A DNA stretch of 64,000 nucleotides from contig CBDDPZ010000009.1 in NCBI GenBank assembly GCA_965232575.1, forward strand, positions 372,001-436,000. Direction: 5' to 3'. The stretch comes from Bin5 sp965232575 (GTDB lineage: Bacteria > Chloroflexota > Anaerolineae > Caldilineales > Caldilineaceae). The notes beneath the pieces were generated by a model. That model was not told where the DNA came from, did not search any database, and was given only the letters and a program-made list of their open reading frames with translations. The position numbers and the translations under genes are program-made. Position 1 is the first letter of the stretch. Each line of letters starts with the position of its first letter. Below are positions 16,953 through 27,108 of this stretch, piece after piece.

Positions 16953-17990
16953 TCACTCCGGAAATAAGAGAACTGACTTCGTCCCCTCCCCCTTCTGAAC
17001 GCGTCGCACCGCCGCCAGGATATCGTCAAGCCCGCATCGCGTCGAAATCACCGCCTCGATTTCCTCAGCGTGCTCCCCCACAAAACTGAACGCTCTGTGG
17101 AACTGGTTCACTGATGAAGCAAATGTCCCGGTCAATACGACCTCACCGTAATGTATCCAACGGGGATCTACGGTCATCATCTCCCCGCGCGGCGTACCGC
17201 CAAATATATTGAAGACACCGCCGTTTCGTACCAGCGGCAGGTAGCTCTCCATCACCTGCGGGAAGCCGACGGCCGCAATGACAACGTCAGCGCCCACACC
17301 GGTCAACTGTCCCACCACCGCCGCCGTGTCTTCGTTCTCCGGGTTGACAACCCGCTTCGCCCCCAGGCTCAGCGCTTTGGCCAGCCGGTCCTCGTTAACA
17401 TCAACACAGACAACATCGGCGCCCATAGCCGTCGATACGATGGTATGCAGAAGCCCCAACGGGCCCGCTCCAACCACAACGACCGTATCTCCGGCCTTCG
17501 TCCCGCACTGCTCGGCGGCCGCGATGCAACAGGAGGTCGGCTCTATCATCGCCGCCAGGTCAAACGGCATCTCACCGATGTCGATTACGCCGCCCAGCCG
17601 TACAACCTCTTCAGGGATCCTGACGTACTCCGCGAAGCCGCCGTCGTCGCCATGCCCCAGGCCATGCTCCTGCACGCAGAGACTGTTGCGACCCTGCCGG
17701 CAGTACAGACACTCGCCGCAAGCAGCAATGGGATAGACCGCAACGCGCTGGCCGACGTGCAGGCCCGCCCCTTCCGTTCCGCCTCCCAACTCAACGATCG
17801 TCCCGGCAACCTCGTGCCCCAAAATCGCCGGCAGTTCGGCAGGAATCCTGGCGCCGCTCAGGATCTTGACGTCGGTTGCGCAGATGCCGGACGCCCTCAC
17901 CTTCACGACAGCCTCTCCGCGGCCGGCTCTGGGGCGAGGCATATCGGTTATTCGGATCTCATTTTTCCGGTAAACGACTGCCGCCTTCAT
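16953..17990 (-). CDS. zinc-dependent medium-chain alcohol/polyol dehydrogenase
   Basis: 345 residues of the MDR superfamily. Catalytic zinc residues are Cys37 (GICATD) and His59-Glu60 (GHE). The structural zinc lobe has Cys91, Cys94, Cys97 and Cys105 in CGECLYCRQGRNSLC. The NAD(P) site is VVVVGAGPLGLL near residue 170, and VDVN suggests NAD. The closest described groups are threonine and sorbitol dehydrogenases. It should oxidise a secondary alcohol, substrate unknown. Its start lies inside the end of the ccmI-like gene (32-base overlap). Confidence 0.88.
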   Translation of the reverse strand: MKAAVVYRKNEIRITDMPRPRAGRGEAVVKVRASGICATDVKILSGARIPAELPAILGHEVAGTIVELGGGTEGAGLHVGQRVAVYPIAACGECLYCRQGRNSLCVQEHGLGHGDDGGFAEYVRIPEEVVRLGGVIDIGEMPFDLAAMIEPTSCCIAAAEQCGTKAGDTVVVVGAGPLGLLHTIVSTAMGADVVCVDVNEDRLAKALSLGAKRVVNPENEDTAAVVGQLTGVGADVVIAAVGFPQVMESYLPLVRNGGVFNIFGGTPRGEMMTVDPRWIHYGEVVLTGTFASSVNQFHRAFSFVGEHAEEIEAVISTRCGLDDILAAVRRVQKGEGTKSVLLFPE

Positions 17991-18360
17991 TTGGGTGTGC
18001 TTCCTCTACCCTGCGCCGATTCGAAACCTCAAGCTCTAACCATTCGTCCAGCTGAACTGCCCGAGGCCCCAAGCCATCGGAACTGTCGAAGTCCGCGTCG
18101 ATCTGATCGATCAGCCTCATCGCCCGGTTCCGCAGTATCCGATCGAAGCGCTCAAAGTCCGCGGCCTCGATCTTGCCGACGCTGTGATCGAACTCAAGCT
18201 CTCTGATCGCCTCCAACGCGACTTCCTTGCGCGTAAGCAGGTCCGCCAGCTCCTCCCCGTCTGTCGAAATAGTTGTGGGCGTCCGGCCAAATAGGGGCCA
18301 GATGACATATCCCACCGCCGCGATGCCCACAACACTGATCAGCGCAACTGCTACCCACAT
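17959..18360 (-). CDS. ccmI: short CcmI-like cytochrome c biogenesis protein
   Basis: 133 residues: one N-terminal membrane helix (about 3-24), then a short helical domain with the CcmI/CycH pattern (LLTRKEVALEAIRELEFDHSVGKIEAADFERF). The TPR part of proteobacterial CcmI is absent. Such short forms are known next to ccmF outside Proteobacteria. It likely helps present apocytochrome to the heme lyase. It is 120 bases downstream of ccmF on the same strand. The symbol is used by similarity and context only. Confidence 0.7.
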   Translation of the reverse strand: MWVAVALISVVGIAAVGYVIWPLFGRTPTTISTDGEELADLLTRKEVALEAIRELEFDHSVGKIEAADFERFDRILRNRAMRLIDQIDADFDSSDGLGPRAVQLDEWLELEVSNRRRVEEAHPNEGGSRLPEK

Positions 18361-18480
18361 ATCTCACCGGGGACGCTATCGTGATACTGCCTGATTGGAG
18401 CTACTTCCAAGACCTCTTCTTCATCGCAGGGAAGCGATCTCTTTCCCGGAAGAGGACTGAGCCGCAGGGGCTGTCAACAG

Positions 18481-20571
18481 TCAAGCAGGCGCTTGACCGG
18501 CCGTTGCCCCATCAGGGAACGGAGTGGTCACCTCACGGGAGGTACGCGTCGGTTGCGGATGCGGCCACACACTGACAACCGTGCCTAATACCACGAGCAG
18601 ACCGCCCACCCACATCCACATCGTCAGCGGATTAACGTACACTGTGAACGTAGCGCTGCTGCCGTCCCCTTCCCAGCCGTTGAGAATCACATACACGTCT
18701 TCAGCCGGCGTCATACGCAGCCCAACCTCGCTTGTCGGCTGGTCCGGCGTCTTGTCATAAATGTTACGGCGGGGGAAAATCTTCCCCAGAACCCGGCCGG
18801 TCGCGGCATCCGACACCTGCAGATTCGCTCTGATCTCAGTATGGTTGCTCCTCTGCTCCGATTCGAGTGCAACATATCTCAGCGAATAGCCGGACAACTC
18901 AACCGATTCCCCTTCCCCCAATGTGACGTGCGTCGTAGACTGATAGAACTCATTACCGATAATGGCGACCCCAATCAATACAATGCCAAAATGAATTACA
19001 TAGCCGCCGTATCGGCGCCCGTTGCGGCGAACCAGCCCCCACAGAGCGCCGGCTATCGGCTCGCCTCTCGACCGCCGCCGCGCATTCACGCCCCGTACAA
19101 ACTCCTGCACAATAGTCCCCGACACGAAAATACAGACACTGAATCCGACGACCGGAAAGACATTACGGCTGGTGAAAAGGAGGAATGGAATTGAGATTAA
19201 CGCCGCCGCGACCGGCCAGGTGAACTGACGGCGTAAAGCCTTCGTACCCGTCCGCCGCCAGCCCAGCAGAGGACCCACGCCCATCAGAACAAACAAAAGC
19301 AGAAAGAGCGGACCGGCCACCCGGTTGAACCACGGCGCCGCCACCGAAATGCGCTCGCCCGTCAGGATCTCGCTGAACATGGGGTAAAACGTGCCCCATA
19401 GCACCACGAACGCAATCCCTGCGAAAAGCCAGTTGTTGGCCAAGAATCCCGCTTCTCGGCTCGAGATCGAATCGATCTCGTTTTCACCCTGCAGAAAGGA
19501 CAGGCGCTGAAAGAGAAGCAGCAGGAACCCAACTGTGGTCACCGCCAGAAATACGAGGAAATAGGGGCCCACCGGGCTCTGGGCAAAACTGTGAACGCTG
19601 CTCAAAATGCCGCTGCGAGTCGTAAAAGTGCCAAGAATGACCAAGGTAAACGTTAGCCAGATCAGCGTGACGTTCCACACTTTCAGTATGCCGCGCTGCT
19701 CCTGAATGATGATGCTGTGCAGGAATGCTGTCGCCGTCAGCCACGGCAGGAAACTAGCGTTCTCCACCGGGTCCCACGCCCAATACCCGCCCCATCCCAA
19801 CTCCATGTACGCCCACTGGCTGCCCATGATAATGCCTGCCGACAGGAACATCCACGGGATAAGCGTCCAGCGCCGCACAGTCCGCACCCAACGCCGGTCC
19901 AGGCGTTTGCTCAAAAGGGCAGCGACCGCAAACGCAAAGGGAACACTCAGCCCGACCCAGCCCAGGTAGAGCATGACCGGGTGGATCACCATCCAATAGT
20001 TTTGCAGCAATGGATTCAAACCGCGCCCATCGCTCGGCGCCACGCCGATCTGTTCAAAGGGGTTCGCGCTGAATACCAGCAGGGTAAGGAAAAACAGAAG
20101 TGTCGCCAGCAGTGTCCCGTTGACGAAGGGCATCAATGTGCGCTGGCTCGTTCGAAATGTCAGGGCTGCAGCCGCACTGAATAGACTGAGCAGAAGCGTC
20201 CAGAAGAGGAGACTGCCGGCCTGACCGCCCCAAATCGCGGCGATCTTGTAGAACGTGGGTAGACTTCGCTCAGAACTGTTCCAGATATAAACGATCTGAA
20301 ACTGATCCGTCAGCAGTCCATACCACAAGACTATCGTCGCGATGCCTACCAGTCCGCAAACAGCATAGATCGAATGAAAGCTGCTCTCCGTGAGCCTTAC
20401 GCTCCAGGAAGTTCGGTTCGGTGAAGTGGAATATACGCGCAGGCCTGAGAGTGGGGCGCCTGATTCGGCCTCCCCTAGGCCCAGCCGACCGCCCCAAAAT
20501 CCTGCCCCCATACCAAAGGCGCACAAAATCAAGGCCAGAACCAGCGTCAGATAAGCGAAATCAAATATCAT
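18481..20571 (-). CDS. ccmF: cytochrome c heme lyase subunit CcmF
   Basis: 696 residues with about fifteen membrane helices. The tryptophan-rich heme-handling motif WGGYWAWDPVENASFLPW lies near residue 255, and the conserved ALLSKRLDRRW and GSQWAYMELG regions surround it. The C-terminal external domain (VTLGEGESVELSGYSLRY onward) precedes the last helix. CcmF attaches heme to the CXXCH motif of exported cytochromes, such as the lipoprotein at 2.1 kb. The other Ccm proteins (CcmA-E, G, H) are not in the window. The gene begins 6 bases after copA, an unusual and suggestive pairing. Confidence 0.93.
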   Translation of the reverse strand: MIFDFAYLTLVLALILCAFGMGAGFWGGRLGLGEAESGAPLSGLRVYSTSPNRTSWSVRLTESSFHSIYAVCGLVGIATIVLWYGLLTDQFQIVYIWNSSERSLPTFYKIAAIWGGQAGSLLFWTLLLSLFSAAAALTFRTSQRTLMPFVNGTLLATLLFFLTLLVFSANPFEQIGVAPSDGRGLNPLLQNYWMVIHPVMLYLGWVGLSVPFAFAVAALLSKRLDRRWVRTVRRWTLIPWMFLSAGIIMGSQWAYMELGWGGYWAWDPVENASFLPWLTATAFLHSIIIQEQRGILKVWNVTLIWLTFTLVILGTFTTRSGILSSVHSFAQSPVGPYFLVFLAVTTVGFLLLLFQRLSFLQGENEIDSISSREAGFLANNWLFAGIAFVVLWGTFYPMFSEILTGERISVAAPWFNRVAGPLFLLLFVLMGVGPLLGWRRTGTKALRRQFTWPVAAALISIPFLLFTSRNVFPVVGFSVCIFVSGTIVQEFVRGVNARRRSRGEPIAGALWGLVRRNGRRYGGYVIHFGIVLIGVAIIGNEFYQSTTHVTLGEGESVELSGYSLRYVALESEQRSNHTEIRANLQVSDAATGRVLGKIFPRRNIYDKTPDQPTSEVGLRMTPAEDVYVILNGWEGDGSSATFTVYVNPLTMWMWVGGLLVVLGTVVSVWPHPQPTRTSREVTTPFPDGATAGQAPA

Positions 20572-20577
20572 CGCCTG

Positions 20578-23181
20578 TTACAACTGGTGTCGACGGAGGC
20601 GCAATGCATTGACGACGACGCTGACACTCGAGAACGCCATTGCAGCCGCCGCCAGAATCGGGTGAAGCTGCTGCAGAAATGGCGGCGCCCAGGCAAAGGG
20701 CGCCAGGACGCCGGCTGCAATCGGAAGCAGGGCGACGTTGTAGCCAAATGCCCAGCTGAGGTTCTGTCTGATGTTCCGCATCGTAGCCTGAGACAGTACG
20801 ATCGCCTGCGGAACGCTGCGCAAATCGCCGCGGATGAGGGTTACATCGGCCGCCTCCATCGCCACGTCCGTCCCCGCGCCGATCGCGATGCCAACGTCGG
20901 CCTGGGCAAGTGCAGGCGCGTCGTTGATGCCGTCACCGAGCATTGCCACGCGAAATCCCTCCGCCTGCATTGCCTTCACCTGATCGACCTTCTGGCCGGG
21001 CAGCAGTTCTGCGATCACTCGGTTGATGCCCACTTCTCTTGCAATCGCATCTGCGGTTGCCTGATTGTCACCGGTCAGCATCGCCACCGTGAGCCCCATC
21101 TTGCGCAGAGCGACTACAGCCTCCCCTGAGCCATCCTTAACAGTGTCAGCCACCGCAATCAGAGCGGCAGCCTGCCCATCCACTGCCAGCCAGACCGTAG
21201 ACTTGGCTTCTGCCTGCAACGCTTCATACCGGGGCACAAATCCGTTCAGATCAACCTGTTCCCGTTCCATCAGCCTTAAGTTGCCGAGCAGGACCTGCTT
21301 TTCTTCAACCTCCGCCGCGACCCCGTAGCCGGCGAGCGCTTCAAATTTGGCGGGTTCGGCCAGATCCAGTCCATTGGCATGTGCCGCACGCACAATCGCC
21401 TCACCGAGCGGATGCTCCGACCCTCTCTCGGCCGAGGCTGCCAGCCGCAACAGATCGGTTCGGCCCACTGGTACAGACACCTGGGCGGGAGGTCCGCCTG
21501 ATCCGATAGCGGGCAGTTCCTGGCTTACCACCAGGTCTGTGACCGCCGGTTCGCCCTGGGTAATCGTTCCCGTCTTATCCAACAATACTGCTGTGAGCTT
21601 TTGTGTATGTTCCAGCGCAACGCTGTTCTTGAACAGGATGCCCCTGCCCGCGCCTTTGCCGATTCCTACAATGATCGACGTGGGCGTAGCCAGACCCATC
21701 GCACACGGACAGGCGATCACCAGTACTGCCACCACCCGCAGAAGCGCAGCCACAAATCCCGCGCCTGCAAACATCCACACCACAAACGTCACGCCTGCCA
21801 AGCCGATCACCGCCGGCACAAAATAGGCCGCAACCTGATCGACCACCCGCTGAATCGGGGCCTTGCTACCCTGGGCCTCCTCCACCAATCTGATGATCTG
21901 AGCCAGCGCCGTATCCCGACCAACTTTCGTCGCTTCGATTCCCAACAGTCCCCGTCCATTCAGCGTCGCCCCGAAGACTTCATTGCCTGATGCCTTTTCC
22001 ACCGGCATACTTTCCCCGGTAAACATGCTCTCGTCGACACTGGACTCGCCTGAGATTACGACGCCGTCTACCGGAATCTTCTCTCCCGGTCGGACTACGA
22101 CCATATCACCGACCAGGACCTCCTCGACCGGGATGTCAAGTTCCTCTCCCTCGCGCAACACGCGCGCCGTCCGACTCTGCAGACCCATCAACTCCCTGAT
22201 CGCCGCGCTGGTCCGGCCTTTCGCCCGCGCTTCCAGCAGTTTGCCCAGGACGATCAACGTGATAATGACCGCTGAGGTCTCGAAATAGACATGCCCCCCA
22301 AGCAAGTTGCTGCCGATAGACTGGGCTGCCAGCACAGCCAGGCTGAATACATAGGCAACCGTTGTGCCCATCGCCACCAGAACATCCATATTTGCGCTGC
22401 GGTTTCGAAGGCTTTTGATTGCGCCGACATAGTAGTCCCAACCCACGAAAAACTGCACTGGCGTAGCCAAGAGGAGAAGCATCCAGTTCACCCAGCCGCC
22501 TTGCGCCCACGCGCCAAAAAGACCGAAGTCCCGCCCCATGCTTATCGTCAACAGCGGTAGCGAGAAGAGGACGCCCACCAGTAACCGGATGACCTGATGC
22601 CGAACCGCGGCGGCGCGTGCCGCAGCCTCGGCATCCTCGACAGGCTCCAAAGCAACTTCATTGTGGACAGGGCTGGGGACGATCTTTTCGCCCTCGGCCG
22701 CCCCGGCCTCGCTGACCACTGGCGAGGCGTCTGTCGGCGGCAAGGCCGCTGCAATTGTGTCGTAGCCGGCCTTCCGGACCGCCTCCACAATCGGAGCGCG
22801 GGATCCCAGGCCGCTCACATATTCGACGTGCGCCTGTTCCGCCGCAAAGTTGACGTTGGCATAAACCACGCCGTCAACTTCCCTGATTGCCTGCTCAACA
22901 GCATTTGAGCAAGCTGTGCAACTCATGCCTAGAATCGGCAGCGTCAAAGTAAGCGTCGGAATCTTATAGCCGGCGCGCTTGACAAGCTGCCGTACCTCCA
23001 CCAAGGCCTCGTTAGCTTGCGGGTGCGCAGCGTCCACGGTTAATGTAAGCCGCTCACTGGCAAAATTGACGGTAGCATCAACTACGGCCTCAGCCTGCTT
23101 GCTGCTGGCCTCTACTGTCCCCGCGCATCCGAGACATGTCATTCCAATCACAGGGACGGTGAACTGTCTTGTCCTGTTCAT
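20578..23181 (-). CDS. copA: copper-translocating P1B-type ATPase
   Basis: 867 residues. Two N-terminal heavy-metal domains carry GMTCLGC (Cys16, Cys19) and GMSCTAC. There are eight membrane segments, the actuator TGES, the ion-site VIACPCAMGLATP, the phosphorylation site DKTGTITQG, the SEHPLGEAI nucleotide-binding His-Pro, and MLGDGINDAPAL. CPC plus MxxSS near the end (AMAFSSVSVVVNALRL) define the Cu(I) subgroup. It exports or delivers copper across the membrane. It is the first gene of a minus-strand series with ccmF, ccmI, the MDR dehydrogenase and the MBL protein, so a role in loading cuproenzymes of the respiratory chain is as plausible as detoxification. Confidence 0.94.
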   Translation of the reverse strand: MNRTRQFTVPVIGMTCLGCAGTVEASSKQAEAVVDATVNFASERLTLTVDAAHPQANEALVEVRQLVKRAGYKIPTLTLTLPILGMSCTACSNAVEQAIREVDGVVYANVNFAAEQAHVEYVSGLGSRAPIVEAVRKAGYDTIAAALPPTDASPVVSEAGAAEGEKIVPSPVHNEVALEPVEDAEAAARAAAVRHQVIRLLVGVLFSLPLLTISMGRDFGLFGAWAQGGWVNWMLLLLATPVQFFVGWDYYVGAIKSLRNRSANMDVLVAMGTTVAYVFSLAVLAAQSIGSNLLGGHVYFETSAVIITLIVLGKLLEARAKGRTSAAIRELMGLQSRTARVLREGEELDIPVEEVLVGDMVVVRPGEKIPVDGVVISGESSVDESMFTGESMPVEKASGNEVFGATLNGRGLLGIEATKVGRDTALAQIIRLVEEAQGSKAPIQRVVDQVAAYFVPAVIGLAGVTFVVWMFAGAGFVAALLRVVAVLVIACPCAMGLATPTSIIVGIGKGAGRGILFKNSVALEHTQKLTAVLLDKTGTITQGEPAVTDLVVSQELPAIGSGGPPAQVSVPVGRTDLLRLAASAERGSEHPLGEAIVRAAHANGLDLAEPAKFEALAGYGVAAEVEEKQVLLGNLRLMEREQVDLNGFVPRYEALQAEAKSTVWLAVDGQAAALIAVADTVKDGSGEAVVALRKMGLTVAMLTGDNQATADAIAREVGINRVIAELLPGQKVDQVKAMQAEGFRVAMLGDGINDAPALAQADVGIAIGAGTDVAMEAADVTLIRGDLRSVPQAIVLSQATMRNIRQNLSWAFGYNVALLPIAAGVLAPFAWAPPFLQQLHPILAAAAMAFSSVSVVVNALRLRRHQL

Positions 23182-24129
23182 CTGCCGGCCCGTCCTCCTC
23201 TACTGGACCACATCACATCAGACCGGCTCGCCAGAGGTTGAATCCACTGTCGATACCGGATATGCCTGCTGACTCTTCATTCGAAAAAGGACTTTCAGCC
23301 CGACTCCAATAGTCCTCTCATTGGTGGTGGACGGCTCTTCAAAATATGCCGATCCGAGAAATCTCTCCTCTGCATACACGAATCACAGTTCAGCCTCTCT
23401 TCCCTGCATTTCACCCAGTCAGGGCGACTACTGCGTCTGGCAGGAAGTGTTCAAGGATGCAGGCCGTACCAAAGTTTTGCCTGGATATTGGCATACACTA
23501 CCGTAACACATTGGGCCGGATTTTGAGAAATCAGGCTTAGCCATCAAGGTCTCTTTTCCCCGAAAGATCAGTGGAATCCAGGCACCTAGCCCCCAGCCGG
23601 AATCCGACCCTATCCGCATCGGAAAATGACATCTGGCTCTCCTCTCTTCTTACCTCTCCCCAACGGCCCCTACCCCCTGACAGCATGCCACTGTTGATCT
23701 AGAATGATATCTCAGAATGGTTGCGCAGAAAGGTATCTACATTCCTAACCGGCCAACAGAAATCGCTTTGAACAGTACTGATTTTTGTGCTAAATTGGCC
23801 GAAGGTTGCATTCGAGCCCTTCGCCCGTATCAATAAGGACTCGAACCATCCTGTTATTGCCGTCGCCTCAGCCCCAGTAGTGTGATCCATTCGGCATCGT
23901 TACGCTGCCATTTGCAAACGGTTTTTCCCGGTCGAATGACTCAGTGTCGAGCCGCTGTACTGTTACCTGAGACCACTCCCTTTCAGCAGCTCTGGCCATC
24001 CTCTCTGAGGTTTCGCTTTGCCCGTTTCTTTAGTCGCCCTGGTATTCAGCAAATGTACCCTTTGCGGGCAGGACCTTCCGCATCGAAGCGATACAATTCA
24101 CCGCGAATTGGCGCTAACGGGAGTCAAAA
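23182..24129. other. long intergenic region between divergent copA and the dimethylformamidase-like gene
   Basis: 948 bases less GC-rich than its neighbours. Open frames on both strands are short and show no recognisable protein. No tRNA, repeat or hairpin stood out. It must contain promoters for both divergent genes; a TACAAT at 24092-24097 could be a -10 for the right-hand gene, without a good -35. It may be decayed DNA at the border of the accessory region. Confidence 0.4.
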
Positions 24130-26391
24130 ATGACAGTTGAATTGATAGGCTACACCGACAAACTTAGCGTAGCTCCCGGCGAACCAATACAGTTCATGGT
24201 AAGTACGGACCTGCCAAGCTACGACTCCTCTTTGGTCCGCCTGATTCATGGCGATGAGAACCCTGCCGGGCCTGGCTTCAAGGAAGAACGCGTCAATTCT
24301 GCAATTGACGGCTATAAGACCGGTCGCAGACAGGTGGCTCGCTCCGGTTCCTATGTTTTCGTACCCGATCACGCCTCCATTGCTCAATTGACCAGCTTTA
24401 CCCTCCAGGCTTGGATCTGGCCGACAACACCTCTGTCAGGACGCGTTCAGGGTTTGCTGAGCAAATGGTCCGACGACACGGGCGGCCTCTGTCTCGCCAT
24501 CGGAGAGCAGGGCGCGCTTGAGCTTTGGTTGGGCGACGCCGACCAACACACGCGCGTCAGTACCGGCTGCGTGATGCGGGCCAGCGAATGGTATTTCGTG
24601 GCCGCCACCTTTGACAGCAGTTCCGGCCGGCTGAACCTCGTTCAGTTGCCGCGCTCTGATTGGCCCACCGACCCTACTTCAATTTCTGTAGAAGAGCTTG
24701 TCCAGACCCGCGCTCATTGCCACAACGACCAACCCCTGCTCATGGCCGCCTCAAGCCTTGAGAAAGAACCTTTTTCCAGCAGGGCGGCTCAAGGCATATT
24801 CAACGGCAAGATTGACAGCCCCAGCCTCTTCAGCCGAGCGCTGAAACCGAGCGAGATCGATCTCCTGAAACGGGATATTCCTCCCGCGGATGTGGCTGGA
24901 GCCGACCTGGTCGCGACATGGGACTTTTCGAAAGACCATTCCTCAGCAATAGTAACGGACTCCGGCCCCCGCCGGCTTCATGGCACCGCCGTCAACATGC
25001 CCACTCGCGCCGTGACCAGCCACAACTGGGATTCCACAGAAGTCGACCATAAGCACGCCCCGCACCAGTACGGCGCCATTCATTTCCACCAGGACGACCT
25101 TGAGAATGCCGGCTGGCAACCGGACTTCGAACTCACCGTCCCCCGCGGCCTGCGCAGCGGCATCTATGCTGCACGCCTGAAAGGAGAGGGCCTGGAAGAT
25201 CATATACCCTTCATCATCCGTCCGCCTCGCGGTGCTCCCCAAGGACCGATCCTCTTCCTCGTCCCGACCTTCACCTATCTCGCCTACGTGAATGACCGGA
25301 TGGAGGCCGCCCAGAGCTTCTTTGCCGCTATGCCCGAAGAGGATTTCAAATTGGACCCTCTCGATCTTTACCTTGCCCAGCGGCCCGAGTTCGCAATGTC
25401 TCTCTACGACAACCACTCCGATGGCAGCGGCTGCTGCTACGCCTCCAGCCTGCGCCCTCTCGTGAACATGCGTCCCAAGTACCGCCACATCTTAACCAAA
25501 GGCGGGCGCAATCTGGGCGCCGACCTGTTCCTGATCGACTGGCTCGAAGAAAAGGGATACGACTACGATGTCGCCGCCGATGGGGATTTGCACCAAGACG
25601 GGCTGGACCTCCTGGCCAACTACAAAGTCATTGTCACCGGTACGCACCCGGAATATTGGACCGCGCAGATGTTGGGAGCACTGGAAACCTATCTTGTCCA
25701 GGGCGGGCGTCTCGCATATTTGGGAGGCAATGGCTTCTATTGGGTTACCAGCGTCGACCCGGAGCGGCCGCACGTCATAGAAGTTCGCCGCGGCTTGGCA
25801 GGAACGCGCGCTTGGAACTCCGCTCCCGGGGAGTGCTATCACAGCACAACCGGCGAATTGGGCGGGCTATGGCGCCATCGCGGCAAGCCGCCCAACAAGC
25901 TCACCGGCATCGGCTTTACTGCCCAGGGTTGGACCGATCCGGCCCCCGGCTACACAAGGCAGCCCGGTAGTTTTGACGAACGGGCGGCATTCATATTTGA
26001 GGGAATCTCCGCAGACGAAACTATCGGAGACTTCGGGTTGATATATGGGGGCGCCGCCGGCGACGAGTTGGACCGAATCGACTATGAATTGGGCTCCCCT
26101 CACCACACGCTCCTGCTGGCCACATCAAGTGGACATGGGCCTTCGATTAATCCGGTAATCGAGGACCTTCTTCAGGTCGGGAGCCGTATGCTCCCTGAAA
26201 ACTCGCCAGATGTACACGCCGACATGGTCTACTTCGAAACGCCCAACAACGGGGCCGTCTTCTCGGTGGGTTCGATCTGCTGGTGCGCCAGCCTGTCCCA
26301 CAACGACTACGACAACAACGTGTCACGCATCACCCAAAATGTGCTGGACGCATTCTCGAAATCTGACGAGCTTCCTCCGCAAACAAACTGA
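24130..26391 (+). CDS. N,N-dimethylformamidase large-subunit-like protein with internal LamG domain
   Basis: 753 residues. An N-terminal beta domain (to about 75) is followed by a concanavalin/LamG-like module (about 85-250: FTLQAWIWPTTP, GLLSKW, EWYFVAATFD). From about 300 comes the DMFase large-subunit core. TGTHPEYW places His506 and Glu508 where DMFase has His519 and Glu521. Tyrosines in LYDNHSDG and RPKYRHI are candidates for the two iron-binding tyrosines. DMFase hydrolyses N,N-dimethylformamide with a mononuclear Fe(III). The small subunit gene is absent here, so the natural substrate may be another amide. GGGAG precedes ATG by 6 bases. The gene lies upstream of a sugar-type ABC operon on the same strand. 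Confidence 0.82.
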   Translation: MTVELIGYTDKLSVAPGEPIQFMVSTDLPSYDSSLVRLIHGDENPAGPGFKEERVNSAIDGYKTGRRQVARSGSYVFVPDHASIAQLTSFTLQAWIWPTTPLSGRVQGLLSKWSDDTGGLCLAIGEQGALELWLGDADQHTRVSTGCVMRASEWYFVAATFDSSSGRLNLVQLPRSDWPTDPTSISVEELVQTRAHCHNDQPLLMAASSLEKEPFSSRAAQGIFNGKIDSPSLFSRALKPSEIDLLKRDIPPADVAGADLVATWDFSKDHSSAIVTDSGPRRLHGTAVNMPTRAVTSHNWDSTEVDHKHAPHQYGAIHFHQDDLENAGWQPDFELTVPRGLRSGIYAARLKGEGLEDHIPFIIRPPRGAPQGPILFLVPTFTYLAYVNDRMEAAQSFFAAMPEEDFKLDPLDLYLAQRPEFAMSLYDNHSDGSGCCYASSLRPLVNMRPKYRHILTKGGRNLGADLFLIDWLEEKGYDYDVAADGDLHQDGLDLLANYKVIVTGTHPEYWTAQMLGALETYLVQGGRLAYLGGNGFYWVTSVDPERPHVIEVRRGLAGTRAWNSAPGECYHSTTGELGGLWRHRGKPPNKLTGIGFTAQGWTDPAPGYTRQPGSFDERAAFIFEGISADETIGDFGLIYGGAAGDELDRIDYELGSPHHTLLLATSSGHGPSINPVIEDLLQVGSRMLPENSPDVHADMVYFETPNNGAVFSVGSICWCASLSHNDYDNNVSRITQNVLDAFSKSDELPPQTN

Positions 26392-27108
26392 CGGCGAATT
26401 CTCCCTTCTATAATGTTGGGTTCTGAGAACGCGCAGGCACTCTCTCCGAAATTCTTTTCCTCTTGCGGGGGAGCCACTCGTGTCCGGCAACCGAGCCATA
26501 CCCGCACATTGTCCTGCCTCAATGCCCGCGCCGAAGCCTTGAAACGTGTTTGCCCATCCCAATACGCCGTAGTAAAATGCGGCAAAATCCCTCCTTAGCT
26601 CTTCCGCCCGGTCTACAACAATCGCAGTCGGGGAGCAACGGGGAAGGGACACAGTTCACCGACGGATAGCTGGCAAATCTGACCCATGTCATTGCCCGCA
26701 CTTTTCCTCCTTAATGCTGCTTCAATTGCCGCCTGTGGGCTTGCCCGCGACGATGGCGGGCCACTGGGCGGACTCCCTCTCCCCATTGGCTGCTCACTCC
26801 TTCAGATTTCACTTTCTGTCCTCAAGTGTCAGCACAGTATCGCCGCCAACAGTCAGACCAGCTCCCACGAAGCCTACAAATTCGGCGCTAGCACGGTAAT
26901 TCTGTGCCAGCTGCCGCCGCCTGCAGATTTGTATCGCACTCATCGAGATTCTTGCCTGAATTGAAGTCCTCCGTTAGTCCCTATTCGTAGCGGGAAGTTC
27001 CCAAAAGGGAGCGGCTTTCGCTTAGCCCGTTAGACCGGCTCACAAGATCCCTTGATGTCTGGCATTCCCCCTCGGCAAGTGGTGTTCCAAATCCAAGGAG
27101 GCAGATCG
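26392..27108. other. intergenic region before the sugar-type ABC operon
   Basis: 717 bases without convincing coding potential. Short frames on both strands have no recognisable domains. A small stem (TTCCC-AAAA-GGGAG, near 26998) lies about 100 bases before the binding-protein gene. No confident promoter was identified. Confidence 0.4.

Noticed and set aside
23182..24129. Small frames in the copA upstream region as possible genes
   Set aside because: They are short and lack family similarity, signal peptides or good ribosome-binding sites.
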